DNA of 64,000 nucleotides from Arthrobacter psychrolactophilus (GCF_003219795.1 NZ_QJVC01000003.1:346063-410062), one strand, 5' to 3'. Shown: positions 54,474 through 63,736, counted from the stretch's first letter. Notes: generated by a model from the sequence alone, not told the origin. Numbers and translations are program-made.

Positions 54474-56330
54474 CTAGGCGGGGACTGCCACACCGGGCAG
54501 ACGCCACACAAAGACACCTGGGCCGGACAGCTCCAACTCCGCGTCGGTTGCCGCAAGCTCGCCCACGCTGAACGCCGGCGCCGCACGCAGCGCGTCGGCA
54601 CCGCCAGCATCCAGGCCCAAACGCTCCAGCGCAACCGTCGCCGCGGCGCGCGTTGCGATCAGCAGAATCGACTCCTCCGCCGACTCCCGCACAAAGGCGA
54701 GCACATCGCCGTCGGCCAGCAACCAGCGCATGCCGCCCTCGGAGACCGCGAGGCTCTCGTGCCGCAGCGCCGTCAACGAGGCATAAGCAGTCCGCAGATC
54801 CGTGACCACGCGCCCCGGCTCATCCCACGGAATCGGCGTGCGCGAGGCCTCCCCCACATCACCCTCGAGCCCAAACTCGTCGCCGGCAAAAATCACCGGA
54901 ATGCCGGGCAGCAGCATCGACATCGCCGCGGCCACCACCTGCCCGCCGGGAATCATCAGGCTCGCCGCCCGCGCCGTGTCGTGCGTGTTCAGCGCGTTCA
55001 TATTGGCATTGCGTACGGGCCAGCTGAAGGCGCTGGACAGATCGCGATGCGTCTCAAGCACGACGTCGGCACTCACCCTATTCGGAGCCGCCAGCGGGGT
55101 GCCGAAAAAGTCAACGCGTGCCTCGGGGCTGACCAGCCACTGCCACAGCGGGCGGGTGAAGTTGGAGTACGTCATGGCGCCTTGCCATCCGTAGCCATCC
55201 ACATCGGCCCCGGCGTCGGAGGTTTCCTCCCCGAGGAGCAAGGCGTTGGGGTTGATCTCCAGGATGCGGGCCTGGATCAGCGCCGCAACTTCCTTATTGA
55301 TGTCCTGCGCACCCAGACGCCCGGTCATATTGCCCACGTCGATCCGCCAACCGTCGAGGTTGAACGGCGCCTTGAGCCAGTGGGCGACGACGGAATCCTC
55401 GCCCGTGACAAACGCTTCGCGCAAGGCAGCAGAGGCCCAGTTGAGCTTGGGGAGCGACTTCACGCCCCACCAGCTCTCGTAATCGCTGTGATCCTCGTTG
55501 AAATAAAAGAATCCGGCCTCAACGCTGGCGGGATCGGCCTGCGCGCGAGTGAACCACTCGTGCGCATCGCCGGTGTGGTTGGCGGTCAGATCGCCCATGA
55601 CCTTCATCCCGCGAGCATGCGCCGCCTCGACCAGGCGAATCAACGCCTCGTCGCCACCCAGCAGCGGGTCAACGGACATAAACGTCGATGCGTCATAGCG
55701 GTGGTTGGACCGGCCGGGGAAGAACGGTGTCAGGTACACGATGTCGACGCCGAGCGCTTCCAACTCATCGAGCTTTTCCGTCACGCCGTCGAGATCCCCG
55801 CCGTAGAACTGGCGGGCCACATCCGGGCCACGTCCCTGCACGGGGGTATCCCAGTCGCACGCCACGGCCCATTCCGGAGTGGGGTGCGCATCAGCGGCGG
55901 CCGAACGCGCAAAGCGGTCGGGGAACACCTGGTACATGACGGCCTCGCGTGACCAGGCCGGCGCATCAATGGCGGTGGTGATCCGGAAGTCGTTGTAGTC
56001 GGAGGTGTCGCGGTTGTGCAGCCCGGCGTTGTTCAGGTGCCAATATGTGGCACCCTGATCTCCCGAAACCTCAATCACAAACCGGTACAACGCCACGGGA
56101 TTGACGTGCAGCATGGAGGCTTCCCACCAGGCCGAGCCACTGCCCGTCCCGATCAGCACAGCCTCGTCGTACCGCGGCTCGGCGTCCTGCACGCTACGCA
56201 CCCAGACACGCGAGGCGGTGCCCCACGCTTGCGGGATTCGCAACCGCAGGGAACAGCGTTCGCCAAGTGCCGGCGTCGAACTTCCCACATAAAGAGCCGA
56301 ACCGTCGTGATGGGGGTGTTGCGCAACCAT
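54474..56330 (-). CDS. GH13 maltodextrin-processing glycosidase
   Basis: A 618-residue glycoside hydrolase family 13 enzyme, without a signal peptide, so cytoplasmic. An N-terminal beta domain (about 1-130, CBM34-like) precedes the (beta/alpha)8 barrel. Catalytic residues: Asp in LDGWRIDVGNM (~328), Glu in ALLLGEETSDAGA (~369) and Asp in LNTHDTARA (~448). This layout fits cyclomaltodextrinase/neopullulanase/maltogenic amylase or a related maltodextrin glucosidase (MalZ-like). Last gene of the maltodextrin operon, two bases after malG, with AAAGGGA before its ATG. Exact specificity cannot be told. Confidence 0.9.
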   Translation of the reverse strand: MVAQHPHHDGSALYVGSSTPALGERCSLRLRIPQAWGTASRVWVRSVQDAEPRYDEAVLIGTGSGSAWWEASMLHVNPVALYRFVIEVSGDQGATYWHLNNAGLHNRDTSDYNDFRITTAIDAPAWSREAVMYQVFPDRFARSAAADAHPTPEWAVACDWDTPVQGRGPDVARQFYGGDLDGVTEKLDELEALGVDIVYLTPFFPGRSNHRYDASTFMSVDPLLGGDEALIRLVEAAHARGMKVMGDLTANHTGDAHEWFTRAQADPASVEAGFFYFNEDHSDYESWWGVKSLPKLNWASAALREAFVTGEDSVVAHWLKAPFNLDGWRIDVGNMTGRLGAQDINKEVAALIQARILEINPNALLLGEETSDAGADVDGYGWQGAMTYSNFTRPLWQWLVSPEARVDFFGTPLAAPNRVSADVVLETHRDLSSAFSWPVRNANMNALNTHDTARAASLMIPGGQVVAAAMSMLLPGIPVIFAGDEFGLEGDVGEASRTPIPWDEPGRVVTDLRTAYASLTALRHESLAVSEGGMRWLLADGDVLAFVRESAEESILLIATRAAATVALERLGLDAGGADALRAAPAFSVGELAATDAELELSGPGVFVWRLPGVAVPA

Positions 56331-56332
56331 AG

Positions 56333-57247
56333 TTATCCCTTTACTCCGCCTTGAACCAATCCACTCACAATGTACCGCTGCAGGAACAGGAACAGGGCCA
56401 TGACAGGCACGGCGGCCAAGACTGCTCCGGCAGAGAAGATCCCCCAGTTCTTAGAGCGGGTGTCGGACACGAAGGAATACAGGCCGACGGCGAGCGTCTG
56501 AGAGTCAGGATCGGTCAACACCACGGAGGCGATCACGAACTCGCTCGTGATACTGATGAAGGACAGCAACGCCACCACGGCCAGGATGGGGGTCACGAGG
56601 CGCAAGATGATGCCGAAGAAGATCTGCACGTGGGAGGCGCCGTCGATCTTGGCCGCCTCATCCAGAGACTGCGGAATCGTGTTGAAGAAGCCGTACATGA
56701 GGTAGGTGTTCACGCCCAGCGCCCCGCCGAGGTAGACCATGATCAGGCCCAGCTGACTGCCGAGTCCCAGCGACGGGATGACATCGGAGATGCCGCTGAG
56801 CAGCAAGAAGATGGCGACGACGCCCAGCAGTTGCGGGAACATCTGCAGCAGGAGCAGCGAGAGCAGGCCCATGCGGCGGCCCTTGAAGCGCATGCGGGAG
56901 AAGGCGTAAGCGGCCATGGCGCCGAGGAACACGGTGGCCGCGGAGGTGATGATGCCGATGATCATGGTGTTCATGAACCACTTGCCGAAGGGGCGGCTCG
57001 GATCACTGAACAGCTTGATGAAGTTTCCGAGGTCGACCTGGGTGAACAAGCCTTTGGTTCCGGCCAGGGTGCCGTTGGAATTCAAGGCGGCCGAGAGCAC
57101 GTACAGCAACGGGAAGACGGCGAAGAGGGTGACAATGACGCCGACCAGGTGACGCCAGCCCTTGTCCTTGAACCACACGCCGAAGGGGCGGCGCTTCTTG
57201 AGCAGCAGCTCGACGTCGGTGTGCACGGGGACGGTGGTGGTAGTCAT
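56333..57247 (-). CDS. malG: Maltodextrin ABC transporter permease, MalG-like
   Basis: A 304-residue permease with about six membrane segments and the EAA loop LDEAAKIDGASHVQIF that contacts the ATPase. Motifs such as YLGGALGVNTYLMYGFF are typical of MalG. Overlaps the malF stop by four bases. Together with MalF it forms the channel; the ATPase is probably the separately encoded MsiK-type protein. Confidence 0.92.
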   Translation of the reverse strand: MTTTTVPVHTDVELLLKKRRPFGVWFKDKGWRHLVGVIVTLFAVFPLLYVLSAALNSNGTLAGTKGLFTQVDLGNFIKLFSDPSRPFGKWFMNTMIIGIITSAATVFLGAMAAYAFSRMRFKGRRMGLLSLLLLQMFPQLLGVVAIFLLLSGISDVIPSLGLGSQLGLIMVYLGGALGVNTYLMYGFFNTIPQSLDEAAKIDGASHVQIFFGIILRLVTPILAVVALLSFISITSEFVIASVVLTDPDSQTLAVGLYSFVSDTRSKNWGIFSAGAVLAAVPVMALFLFLQRYIVSGLVQGGVKG

Positions 57248-58881
57248 GAGTTCACTTCCTCAAGTGCCTTGGTCTGCTTGAAACTAATGGCGGAAACGGT
57301 CGCCACAATGATGAAGATGACAATCGCCAGGGCGCTGGCTAGGCCGTAGTCGCGGCCGGTTCCTTGCCCGAAGGCCACCTTGTACACGAGCGTGATGAGG
57401 ATGTCCGTGGAGCCGATGTCCCTGCTGGTGTCCTCAAAGCGTGGGCCACCGCCGGTCAGCATGTAGATGACGTTGAAGTTGTTGAAGTTGAAGGCGAAGG
57501 AGGCGATCAGCAGCGGGGCGATCGAGACCAACAGCAGCGGCAACTTGATGGAACGGAAGACCCGCCAGGCGCTGGCGCCATCCATGCGTGCGGCCTCGTC
57601 AAGCTCGTTAGGCAAGGACTGCAGGGCACCCGTGCACACGAGGAACATGTAGGGGAAGCCCAACCACAGGTTCACCACGAGGACGCTGATCTTGGCTAGG
57701 ACCGGATCCGTCAGCCAGCCGATTTCGGCACCGCCCAAGAGCGTCTGGTTCAGCCAGCCGAATTGCGGGTTCAAAATACCGGACCACACCAGGCCCGAGA
57801 GGAAGACGGGGAAGGCGTAGGGCAGGATCATCAACACGCGGTAGATCTTCTTACCGCGCATGTCTTCCTTGTTAAAGGTGACGGCGAGGAACAGGCCCAG
57901 GCTAAAGGTGAGGATCACCGAGGCAATGGCGAAGGTGAAGGTCCACGCGATCACGTTGATGAGGGGTGCGCGCAGATCGGGGTCAGTGAAGGCCCTGACA
58001 AAGTTGTCGAATCCAACGTTGATCTTCCAACCGGTCGTCAACGTTTCACCGGCGGAATTCGCGAAGGCGCCCTGGCCGTTGTCGGTGAAGGTGTCGCCGG
58101 TGGCCACATCCGTGAAGGTGTCGGCTGCTGCGTCGTAGACCATATTGGGCTTGAAGGCGTAGGCCGTGCTGCCATCTGCGGTGCGAAGGCTGCCCTGGGC
58201 CGGATCGTCAGAGGCTGGGACGGAGATGTCGAGAATGGCCGTCTGGTTGGCCACGATGGCGGCGAAGTTCAGGGTATCGAAGCCCGGCACCGAGACGGCC
58301 TTACCTGTGCCATCGAGCGTTGCGTCGGTGACCTCGGACAGGGGCTCCGTCGTGGAACCCATCGTGACCGTGCCATCCGGGGCGGTGAACAAGAGGAACA
58401 GCTCATCGCCTTGTTTTAGTACAGATGTTTTAAAAGCGGGGGAATCCGGCACACGCTTCTGGGCGGTGAGCTGAATCGAGGAGATTGCGTCCTCTTTACT
58501 GCTGTTATGCCCATCCCCGTAGTTGGTGAACGCAATGTAGCCGGAGTAAAAGACTACGAACACCTGAAAGATAATCAGGAAGAACACGCCCGGCGCTAGG
58601 TACTTGGCCGGAAGGCCGCCCTTGCGCAGGTAAATCCAGTTCACTAGCAAGGTGACGCCGGCCGCAATGGCCAGGATGACCCACGACTGGCTGAGGAACA
58701 AGGTGATGAGCACAAAAACGGCGAAGGCATCCACCAAACCCAACAGGACAATCTTGGCCAAGGTGCCCTTAAGGGATTCCATACTATAGCTTTTCTTCGT
58801 TGCTCGCCGCTGTGGCGGCTGCCCTCCGCTGGAGACCCGAGGTGCGGGTCCGGCGTCGTTAGTGGTTTTGGAAACTGTCAT
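57244..58881 (-). CDS. malF: Maltodextrin ABC transporter permease, MalF-like
   Basis: A 545-residue permease from ATG 58881; the longer frame to 58962 runs through an intercistronic hairpin and is rejected. N-terminal membrane segments, then a large extracellular insertion of about 190 residues (after SGYIAFTNYGDG) like the P2 loop of enteric MalF, then a five- to six-segment core with the EAA loop NELDEAARMDGASAWRVF. The P2-like loop is expected to contact the binding protein. Co-transcribed with malG. Confidence 0.92.
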   Translation of the reverse strand: MTVSKTTNDAGPAPRVSSGGQPPQRRATKKSYSMESLKGTLAKIVLLGLVDAFAVFVLITLFLSQSWVILAIAAGVTLLVNWIYLRKGGLPAKYLAPGVFFLIIFQVFVVFYSGYIAFTNYGDGHNSSKEDAISSIQLTAQKRVPDSPAFKTSVLKQGDELFLLFTAPDGTVTMGSTTEPLSEVTDATLDGTGKAVSVPGFDTLNFAAIVANQTAILDISVPASDDPAQGSLRTADGSTAYAFKPNMVYDAAADTFTDVATGDTFTDNGQGAFANSAGETLTTGWKINVGFDNFVRAFTDPDLRAPLINVIAWTFTFAIASVILTFSLGLFLAVTFNKEDMRGKKIYRVLMILPYAFPVFLSGLVWSGILNPQFGWLNQTLLGGAEIGWLTDPVLAKISVLVVNLWLGFPYMFLVCTGALQSLPNELDEAARMDGASAWRVFRSIKLPLLLVSIAPLLIASFAFNFNNFNVIYMLTGGGPRFEDTSRDIGSTDILITLVYKVAFGQGTGRDYGLASALAIVIFIIVATVSAISFKQTKALEEVNS

Positions 58882-58922
58882 CGCGTGGCTGTCCTCTTGC
58901 AGGGGTTCAAACTGGTCAAAAC

Positions 58923-58963
58923 GGTGTGTGGCGCCCGGACCCAAGGCCTGGGCGCCACACACC
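58923..58963 (-). promoter_or_regulatory. Strong intercistronic hairpin between malE and malF
   Basis: Perfect 14-base arms (GGTGTGTGGCGCCC and its complement at 58950-58963) with a 13-base loop, between the malE stop and malF start and without a T-run. It probably stabilises the upstream malE message or partly terminates, so that binding protein outnumbers permease. Inferred from well-known binding-protein operons. Confidence 0.75.
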
Positions 58964-58980
58964 GCTACGAGCGATCGGGC

Positions 58981-60279
58981 CTAAGCGCCGATCTTGGCCT
59001 TGACGGTTTCCACCATCTTGGGCCAGGTCACCGTCGGGTCACCCTTACCCTTGATCAGGTCCAACTCGGTGGATCCCCAGTCTGCCCAAACGGCGTCCAT
59101 TTCCGGGATGGCCGGCATGGGAACGCCAATCTCGCCGATAGCACCGAAGGCGGCAACCACAGGATCCGCGGCGGCCTTGTCGAAGGAGGCCTTCAGAGCC
59201 GGAGGACGACCGCCGGTCTTGAACATGGAATCCTGGGCAACTTCGCTGGTCAGGTAGTTCGTGACGAACTCCGTCGTGGCCAGGGCATTGGCGCTCTTGG
59301 CGCTGATGAAGAAGCCGTTGACGCCAACGAAGGGCTGTGCGGGCTTGTCGCCAGCGGTCGGCAACGGGTCAATAGCAACCTTGATGCCGGCAGCTTCCAT
59401 GTCCGGAACATTCCACGGGCCCGTGACGTAGTAGGCGCTCTTGCCGTTCTTGAACTCTTCCTTGGCAATGTCTCCGGTGATGTTGGAGTTGAAGACCTTG
59501 GATCCGGTATCGCCCCACTCCAGCAACTTCTTGGCAAATTCGACGCCGCCCGGCGCACCGAGGTTGAGCTGCTTGGGGTCGTAGCCACCCTCAGCGTCTA
59601 GGCCGAAGACCGAGGAACCCATGGATGTCTGCAGGAAGTACAGGTGGTAGGGATCGCCCTGCTTGGGGTCCAAACCAACGAGGAACGGGTGCTTGGCCTT
59701 GCCAGCATCCACGGCACCCTGACCCGCGGCGATGACCTCGTCGAAGGTCTTGAAGGCATCCGGCACCAGAGCCGTGTTGCGCAAGAGAGCTACGTTTTCC
59801 ACGGAGTACGGGACGCCGTAGGTGGAGCCATTGAACGTCATGGCCTTGATCGACGTAGCCGAGAAAGCTGAGGCCTTGTCGCCAAGTTCAACCGGGGCGA
59901 TAACGCCGTTCTGCACAAACTTGCCTACCCAGTCGTGCGGGCCAACAATCAGGTCCGGGCCCTTGCCGGTGGGAACCTGGGTGATGAAGTCATCGCGTAC
60001 TGCCGCGAAGTCCTTCACAACAAGCTTGACCTCGATGCCGGTCTCAGTCTTGAACTTGGCCGCAATGTCCTTCAGGCCGGGTGCGCGTTCCGCATCGATC
60101 CACATCGTGATGACCGTGGCGCCACCGGCGGCCAGGTCCTGCGCGGTGGCCGCGGGGGCGCTGCTGTTCTTGGAGTCGCTGCCGCAGGCGCTGAGCGCGA
60201 GGGCGCCCACTGCAGACAACGCACCAACAGCGAAGACTCGCCGACTAACCGGGGTGGCACTTGTAATTGGCAACTTCAT
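58981..60279 (-). CDS. malE: Maltose/maltodextrin-binding lipoprotein
   Basis: A 432-residue extracellular solute-binding protein (family 1). ATG 60279 has GAAAGGGA upstream. The signal peptide is of the lipoprotein type, ending in the lipobox LALSACGS, with the lipid-modified Cys near residue 31. The body has motifs of MalE: LIVGPHDWVGKFVQNGVIAPV and YYVTGPWNVPDMEAAGI. It delivers maltodextrins to MalFG. First gene of the operon and divergent from the alpha-glucosidase gene, with LacI-type operator sequences between. Confidence 0.93.
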   Translation of the reverse strand: MKLPITSATPVSRRVFAVGALSAVGALALSACGSDSKNSSAPAATAQDLAAGGATVITMWIDAERAPGLKDIAAKFKTETGIEVKLVVKDFAAVRDDFITQVPTGKGPDLIVGPHDWVGKFVQNGVIAPVELGDKASAFSATSIKAMTFNGSTYGVPYSVENVALLRNTALVPDAFKTFDEVIAAGQGAVDAGKAKHPFLVGLDPKQGDPYHLYFLQTSMGSSVFGLDAEGGYDPKQLNLGAPGGVEFAKKLLEWGDTGSKVFNSNITGDIAKEEFKNGKSAYYVTGPWNVPDMEAAGIKVAIDPLPTAGDKPAQPFVGVNGFFISAKSANALATTEFVTNYLTSEVAQDSMFKTGGRPPALKASFDKAAADPVVAAFGAIGEIGVPMPAIPEMDAVWADWGSTELDLIKGKGDPTVTWPKMVETVKAKIGA

Positions 60280-60379
60280 TGGTGTCCCTTTCTTGGGCTC
60301 GACGCCCACAACGGCGGAATCGAGCGAAAATCACATAAGTGGCCTACCTCACAGAGCGTAAGCATTCCTCCAAGATACA

Positions 60380-60393
60380 TGAAAACGGTTCCA
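60380..60393. promoter_or_regulatory. LacI-type operator-like site upstream of malE
   Basis: TGGAACCGTTTTCA on the minus strand is an imperfect dyad with a central CG, the pattern bound by LacI/GalR-family regulators. It lies about 100 bases upstream of the malE start. The likely binder is the LacI-type protein encoded at 62363-63421. Confidence 0.5.
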
Positions 60394-60546
60394 AAATGAA
60401 GTGCCCGTTTTGAGAAACCTTGCAGCACAGCCACCGGGAGCTTAGCGCTAGACACCATTGAAAGCATTCACGTACCCATCAGTAACCCTATACATCCGCG
60501 AAATATAGGCCACCCCGACAATCACTTACTCATGGACAGCAAATAT

Positions 60547-60560
60547 TGAGAACGTTTACA
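60547..60560. promoter_or_regulatory. LacI-type operator-like site upstream of alpha-glucosidase
   Basis: TGAGAACGTTTACA has the TG-AACGTT-CA dyad of LacI/GalR-family operators and lies 31 bases upstream of the alpha-glucosidase ATG, where a bound repressor would block transcription. Confidence 0.55.
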
Positions 60561-60590
60561 TTTAGGCATTCAGTCCTTACAGTAGTAACC

Positions 60591-62366
60591 ATGTCTGTCA
60601 TCTCCTCGGACCCCACGGTCCACTCCTCCGCTGCCACATCCGCACTTCTCGCCGGCCGTCTCACGCCGGTGCACGAGGCCGCCCTTGCAGGCGCAAGCCA
60701 TTGGTCTGCCGACTCGGTGATCTACCAGATCTACCCGCGCTCATTCCGCGACAGCAATGGCGACGGCATGGGGGATCTGGCCGGCATCACCCTCGAATTG
60801 GGCCAGCTGGCCGCACTGGGCGTCGACGCCGTGTGGCTCTCCCCGTTCTACAAGTCCCCGCAGCGCGATGCCGGTTACGACGTCGCCGACTACTGCCAGG
60901 TCGACCCGCTCTTCGGCACCCTCTCCGACTTCGACCTCCTCATGGACAAGGCCGCCAGCCTGGGCCTGCGCGTCATCATCGACCTCGTCCCCAACCACTG
61001 CTCCGACCAGCACGAACTCTTCCAAGCAGCACTCGCGGCCGCACCCGGCAGCCCCGAGCGCAGCATGTTCATCTTCCGCGACGGCTTGGGTCCCGACGGC
61101 TCCCTCCCGCCCAACAACTGGCAGTCCCACTTTGGTGGTCCGGCTTGGACTCAGATCAAGTCCGACGGCGGGACTCCCGGACAGTGGTTCCTCCACCTTT
61201 TCGATTCCACCCAGCCAGACTTCAACTGGGATAACCCCGCCGTCCACGCCGAGTTTGAACGCGTGCTGCGTTTCTGGCTCGACCGCGGCGTACACGGCTT
61301 CCGTGTGGACGTGGCCCATGCCCTCGTGAAGGCCGCCGGCCTGCCCGATTGGAGTGGCACCGCCTGGGGCGGCAGCTCCGAAGGTTTCCCCGGACATCTG
61401 GCTCCCATGTTTGGCCAGCCGGCCCTGCACGATATCTACCGCCGCTGGCGTGAGGTGTTGGCCGAGTACGGCCCCGAGCGGATCCTGTGCGCCGAAGCCA
61501 ACGTTGACCCGCTCGAGCGCATGGCCGATTGGGTCCGCCCCGATGAAATGCACCAGGCCTTCAACTTCCCATACCTGACCACCGGATTCTCGGCCCCGGC
61601 CCTGCGCCACGTCGTACAGAACTCCCTCAACGCTTTTGATGCAGTTGGCGCCACGAGCACCTGGGTACTCTCCAACCACGACGTCGTCCGCCACGCCACC
61701 CGCTTCGGGTACGACGGCGGCGGCCCTCGCGATGGCGACGGCATTGGCTCAGCCGACGTTCAGCCGAACCTTCCCTTGGGGCGTCAACGTGCGGCCGCAG
61801 CATCGTTGTTCATGCTGGCTCTGCCGGGCGCCTGCTACCTTTACCAGGGCGAGGAACTCGGCCTCCCGGATCACACCACACTGCCGGATGAGGCGCGTCA
61901 GGATCCCACGTTCGCCCGCACCGGTGGAGAGCGAATTGGCCGCGATGGCTGCCGCATCCCGCTGCCCTGGCGTGGCGAGAGCCCGGCGGCTGGATTTAGC
62001 GACGCTGCCACCACCTCAGGTGACGGGTCAGCGGAGGCTACCGCCCCGTGGCTCCCCCAACCCTTGGATTGGCAAAGTTACGCCCGTGACGCCCAAGCCA
62101 GCGATCCGACGTCGCACCTTGCCATGTACCAGCACGCGCTGGCGACCCGACGCGAGCTGGGACTCGGCACGGGCTCGCTGCAGTGGGCCGAGGACTTCTG
62201 CTCTGAACGCTCACTCGCATTCCTCAACGGGGACACGCTCGTCATCCTCAACACCGGCAGCGACGCCATGGACCTGCCCCACGGCACCGTCATTGCACGC
62301 TCACTTCCCTCCCGCGGAGACAACACTCAACTAGAATCATCCGAGGCCATCTGGCTGAAATTGTGA
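60591..62366 (+). CDS. GH13 alpha-glucosidase (oligo-1,6-glucosidase type)
   Basis: A 591-residue GH13 enzyme from ATG 60591; the upstream frame to 60546 lacks a site and covers the operator. Family 13 signatures: SVIYQIYPRSFRDSNGDGMG, catalytic Asp in GFRVDVAHALV (~239), Glu in RILCAEANVDP (~301) and Asp in VLSNHDVVRHATRF (~363). No signal peptide: cytoplasmic. It should release glucose from imported maltodextrins, alongside the second GH13 enzyme. Overlaps the LacI-type gene (GTGA), so the repressor is made with its target. Confidence 0.92.
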   Translation: MSVISSDPTVHSSAATSALLAGRLTPVHEAALAGASHWSADSVIYQIYPRSFRDSNGDGMGDLAGITLELGQLAALGVDAVWLSPFYKSPQRDAGYDVADYCQVDPLFGTLSDFDLLMDKAASLGLRVIIDLVPNHCSDQHELFQAALAAAPGSPERSMFIFRDGLGPDGSLPPNNWQSHFGGPAWTQIKSDGGTPGQWFLHLFDSTQPDFNWDNPAVHAEFERVLRFWLDRGVHGFRVDVAHALVKAAGLPDWSGTAWGGSSEGFPGHLAPMFGQPALHDIYRRWREVLAEYGPERILCAEANVDPLERMADWVRPDEMHQAFNFPYLTTGFSAPALRHVVQNSLNAFDAVGATSTWVLSNHDVVRHATRFGYDGGGPRDGDGIGSADVQPNLPLGRQRAAAASLFMLALPGACYLYQGEELGLPDHTTLPDEARQDPTFARTGGERIGRDGCRIPLPWRGESPAAGFSDAATTSGDGSAEATAPWLPQPLDWQSYARDAQASDPTSHLAMYQHALATRRELGLGTGSLQWAEDFCSERSLAFLNGDTLVILNTGSDAMDLPHGTVIARSLPSRGDNTQLESSEAIWLKL

Positions 62367-63421
62367 GCAAGGGACCGAGGGGCAATAAAGTGGCGGGCAT
62401 CAAAGAGGTTGCGGAGCTTTCTGGGCTGTCGATAGCCACCGTTTCCCGCGCCTTGGGCGGCAAGGGCAGCGTCTCGGCCAAGAGCCGCAAGCTCGCCCAG
62501 GATGCGGCGGCGGAGCTAGGATTCGTCCTCTCCTACGCCGCGTCCAGCCTGGCGTCCGGGCGAAACCACAACATCGGCATTGTGGTGCCCGGCGTCAACC
62601 GCTGGTTTTACTCCTCGGTCATCGACGGAGCCTCCGCCGTGCTCCTCGAGGCCGGCTACGACCTCACCCTCTACACGACAAGCCAGAATGAAAGTCACCG
62701 CGCCACCATCCTCACCGATTTCCTGCTGCGTAAAAGGCTCGACGCCGTCATTGCGGTTTCGCTGGAACTCACCGAGGCGGAGGTAAGTCAGCTACTGGCG
62801 ATCCATCGGCCTGTGTTGGGTATTGGCGGGCCTCTTCCTGGGGCCGATAGCCTCCAAGTGGACGACTTCCACTTAGCGAAGCGGGCCACAGAACACCTCA
62901 TTGGGCTCGGACACACGCGCATCGCCCACATTGGTGGTGCGCACGAGTACGACTCCGACTTCAAGCTGCCCGGAACCCGGCGCAGCGGCTACCAGATGGC
63001 CATGCAGGAGGCCTCGCTTCCCACGTCAGAGGCGTGGCAGCAAAGCTCCGACTTTACCGTCCAGGGGGCTTACGAGACGGCGCGCGCTATGTTGGGCGCA
63101 GGCCGTACGCGTCCCACGGCGGTTTTCGCGGCTTCGGATGAAATGGCCATCGGTACCATCATGGCAGCCAGAGACTTTGGCTTGCGTGTTCCTGAGGAGC
63201 TCTCGGTCATTGGTATCGATGGCCATGAGCTGGGTCAGGTCTTTGGGCTGACCACCTTTGATCAGAACCCGCGAGGCCAGGGGGCCCTCGCCGCTCAGCG
63301 GATCCTGGCCCGCCTTGAGCAGTCCTCGCAGGACGCCAGCACCCCGTACGAGCCGTTTGCCGAGGAATTCCCCACCCGCCTGGTGGTACGTTCCAGCACG
63401 GCTGTCCCGTACTCCGACTAG
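62363..63421 (+). CDS. LacI-family regulator of maltodextrin genes
   Basis: A 352-residue LacI-type regulator. The HTH is IKEVAELSGLSIATVSRALG, followed by the hinge helix (YAASSLASGRNH) and a periplasmic-binding-like sensor (VIDGASAVLLEAGYDL; IAHIGGAHEY; AASDEMAIGTIMAARD; VIGIDGHEL). Start GTG 62363 overlaps the upstream stop; GTG 62391, with GAGGGG upstream, is equally plausible and shortens it by nine residues. It probably represses malE and the alpha-glucosidase operon through the two operator-like sites. Confidence 0.92.
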   Translation: MSKGPRGNKVAGIKEVAELSGLSIATVSRALGGKGSVSAKSRKLAQDAAAELGFVLSYAASSLASGRNHNIGIVVPGVNRWFYSSVIDGASAVLLEAGYDLTLYTTSQNESHRATILTDFLLRKRLDAVIAVSLELTEAEVSQLLAIHRPVLGIGGPLPGADSLQVDDFHLAKRATEHLIGLGHTRIAHIGGAHEYDSDFKLPGTRRSGYQMAMQEASLPTSEAWQQSSDFTVQGAYETARAMLGAGRTRPTAVFAASDEMAIGTIMAARDFGLRVPEELSVIGIDGHELGQVFGLTTFDQNPRGQGALAAQRILARLEQSSQDASTPYEPFAEEFPTRLVVRSSTAVPYSD

Positions 63422-63438
63422 TCCCGGTACTTAAACAG

Positions 63439-63484
63439 AAACGGCCTCTGGGCGAAGGTTCTTCTTCGTCCGGAGGCCGTTTTG
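63439..63484 (+). terminator. Terminator after the LacI-type gene
   Basis: AAACGGCCTC and GAGGCCGTTT arms with an inner GAAG/CTTC stem end in GTTTTG, 18 bases past the stop codon. Confidence 0.85.
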
Positions 63485-63509
63485 TTGGCGGTGGGGGCGT
63501 TAAAGAGTT

Positions 63510-63535
63510 GTGGCCACCCGGGTAGGGGTGGCCAC
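63510..63535. terminator. Second hairpin between LacI-type gene and rRNA operon
   Basis: Perfect GTGGCCACCC/GGGTGGCCAC arms with a six-base loop, flanked by AAGAGTT and TTCTT. Probably a back-up terminator for one or both converging transcripts. Confidence 0.6.
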
Positions 63536-63571
63536 TTCTTTGGTTGTTCTGTAAGTCCTTGTTAAATGAGG

Positions 63572-63601
63572 GAGGCCCCGCACCTGGTGGTGTGGGGCCT
63601 C
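63572..63601 (-). terminator. rRNA operon terminator
   Basis: On the minus strand GAGGCCCCACAC and GTGCGGGGCCTC arms fold just 16 bases after the 5S 3' end and are followed by CCTCATTTAAC. This ends the rRNA operon. Confidence 0.8.
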
Positions 63602-63617
63602 GACCTTGTTACGTGTT

Positions 63618-63736
63618 GTCCGGCGGTGTCCTACTCTCCCACATCCTCACGAATGCAGTACCATCGGCGCTGTGGGTCTTAGCTTCCGGGTTCGGAATGG
63701 GACCGGGCGTTTCCCCCACGCTATGACCACCGTAAC
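63618..63736 (-). rRNA. rrf: 5S ribosomal RNA
   Basis: The minus strand reads GTTACGGTGGTCATAGCGTG at the 5' end and closes with CACCGCCGGAC, which pairs with it. Internal hallmarks GGTCCCATTCCGAACCCGG and GAAGCTAAGACCCACAG are present. About 119 bases. End positions are good to a few bases. Confidence 0.95.

Noticed and set aside
56351-57349. 332-residue plus-strand ORF
   Set aside because: Antisense to malG, very rich in Gln/Glu/His/Asp; a typical mirror frame of a membrane-protein gene.
60741-61694. 317-residue minus-strand ORF inside the alpha-glucosidase gene
   Set aside because: Antisense shadow; the GH13 catalytic motifs on the plus strand are intact.
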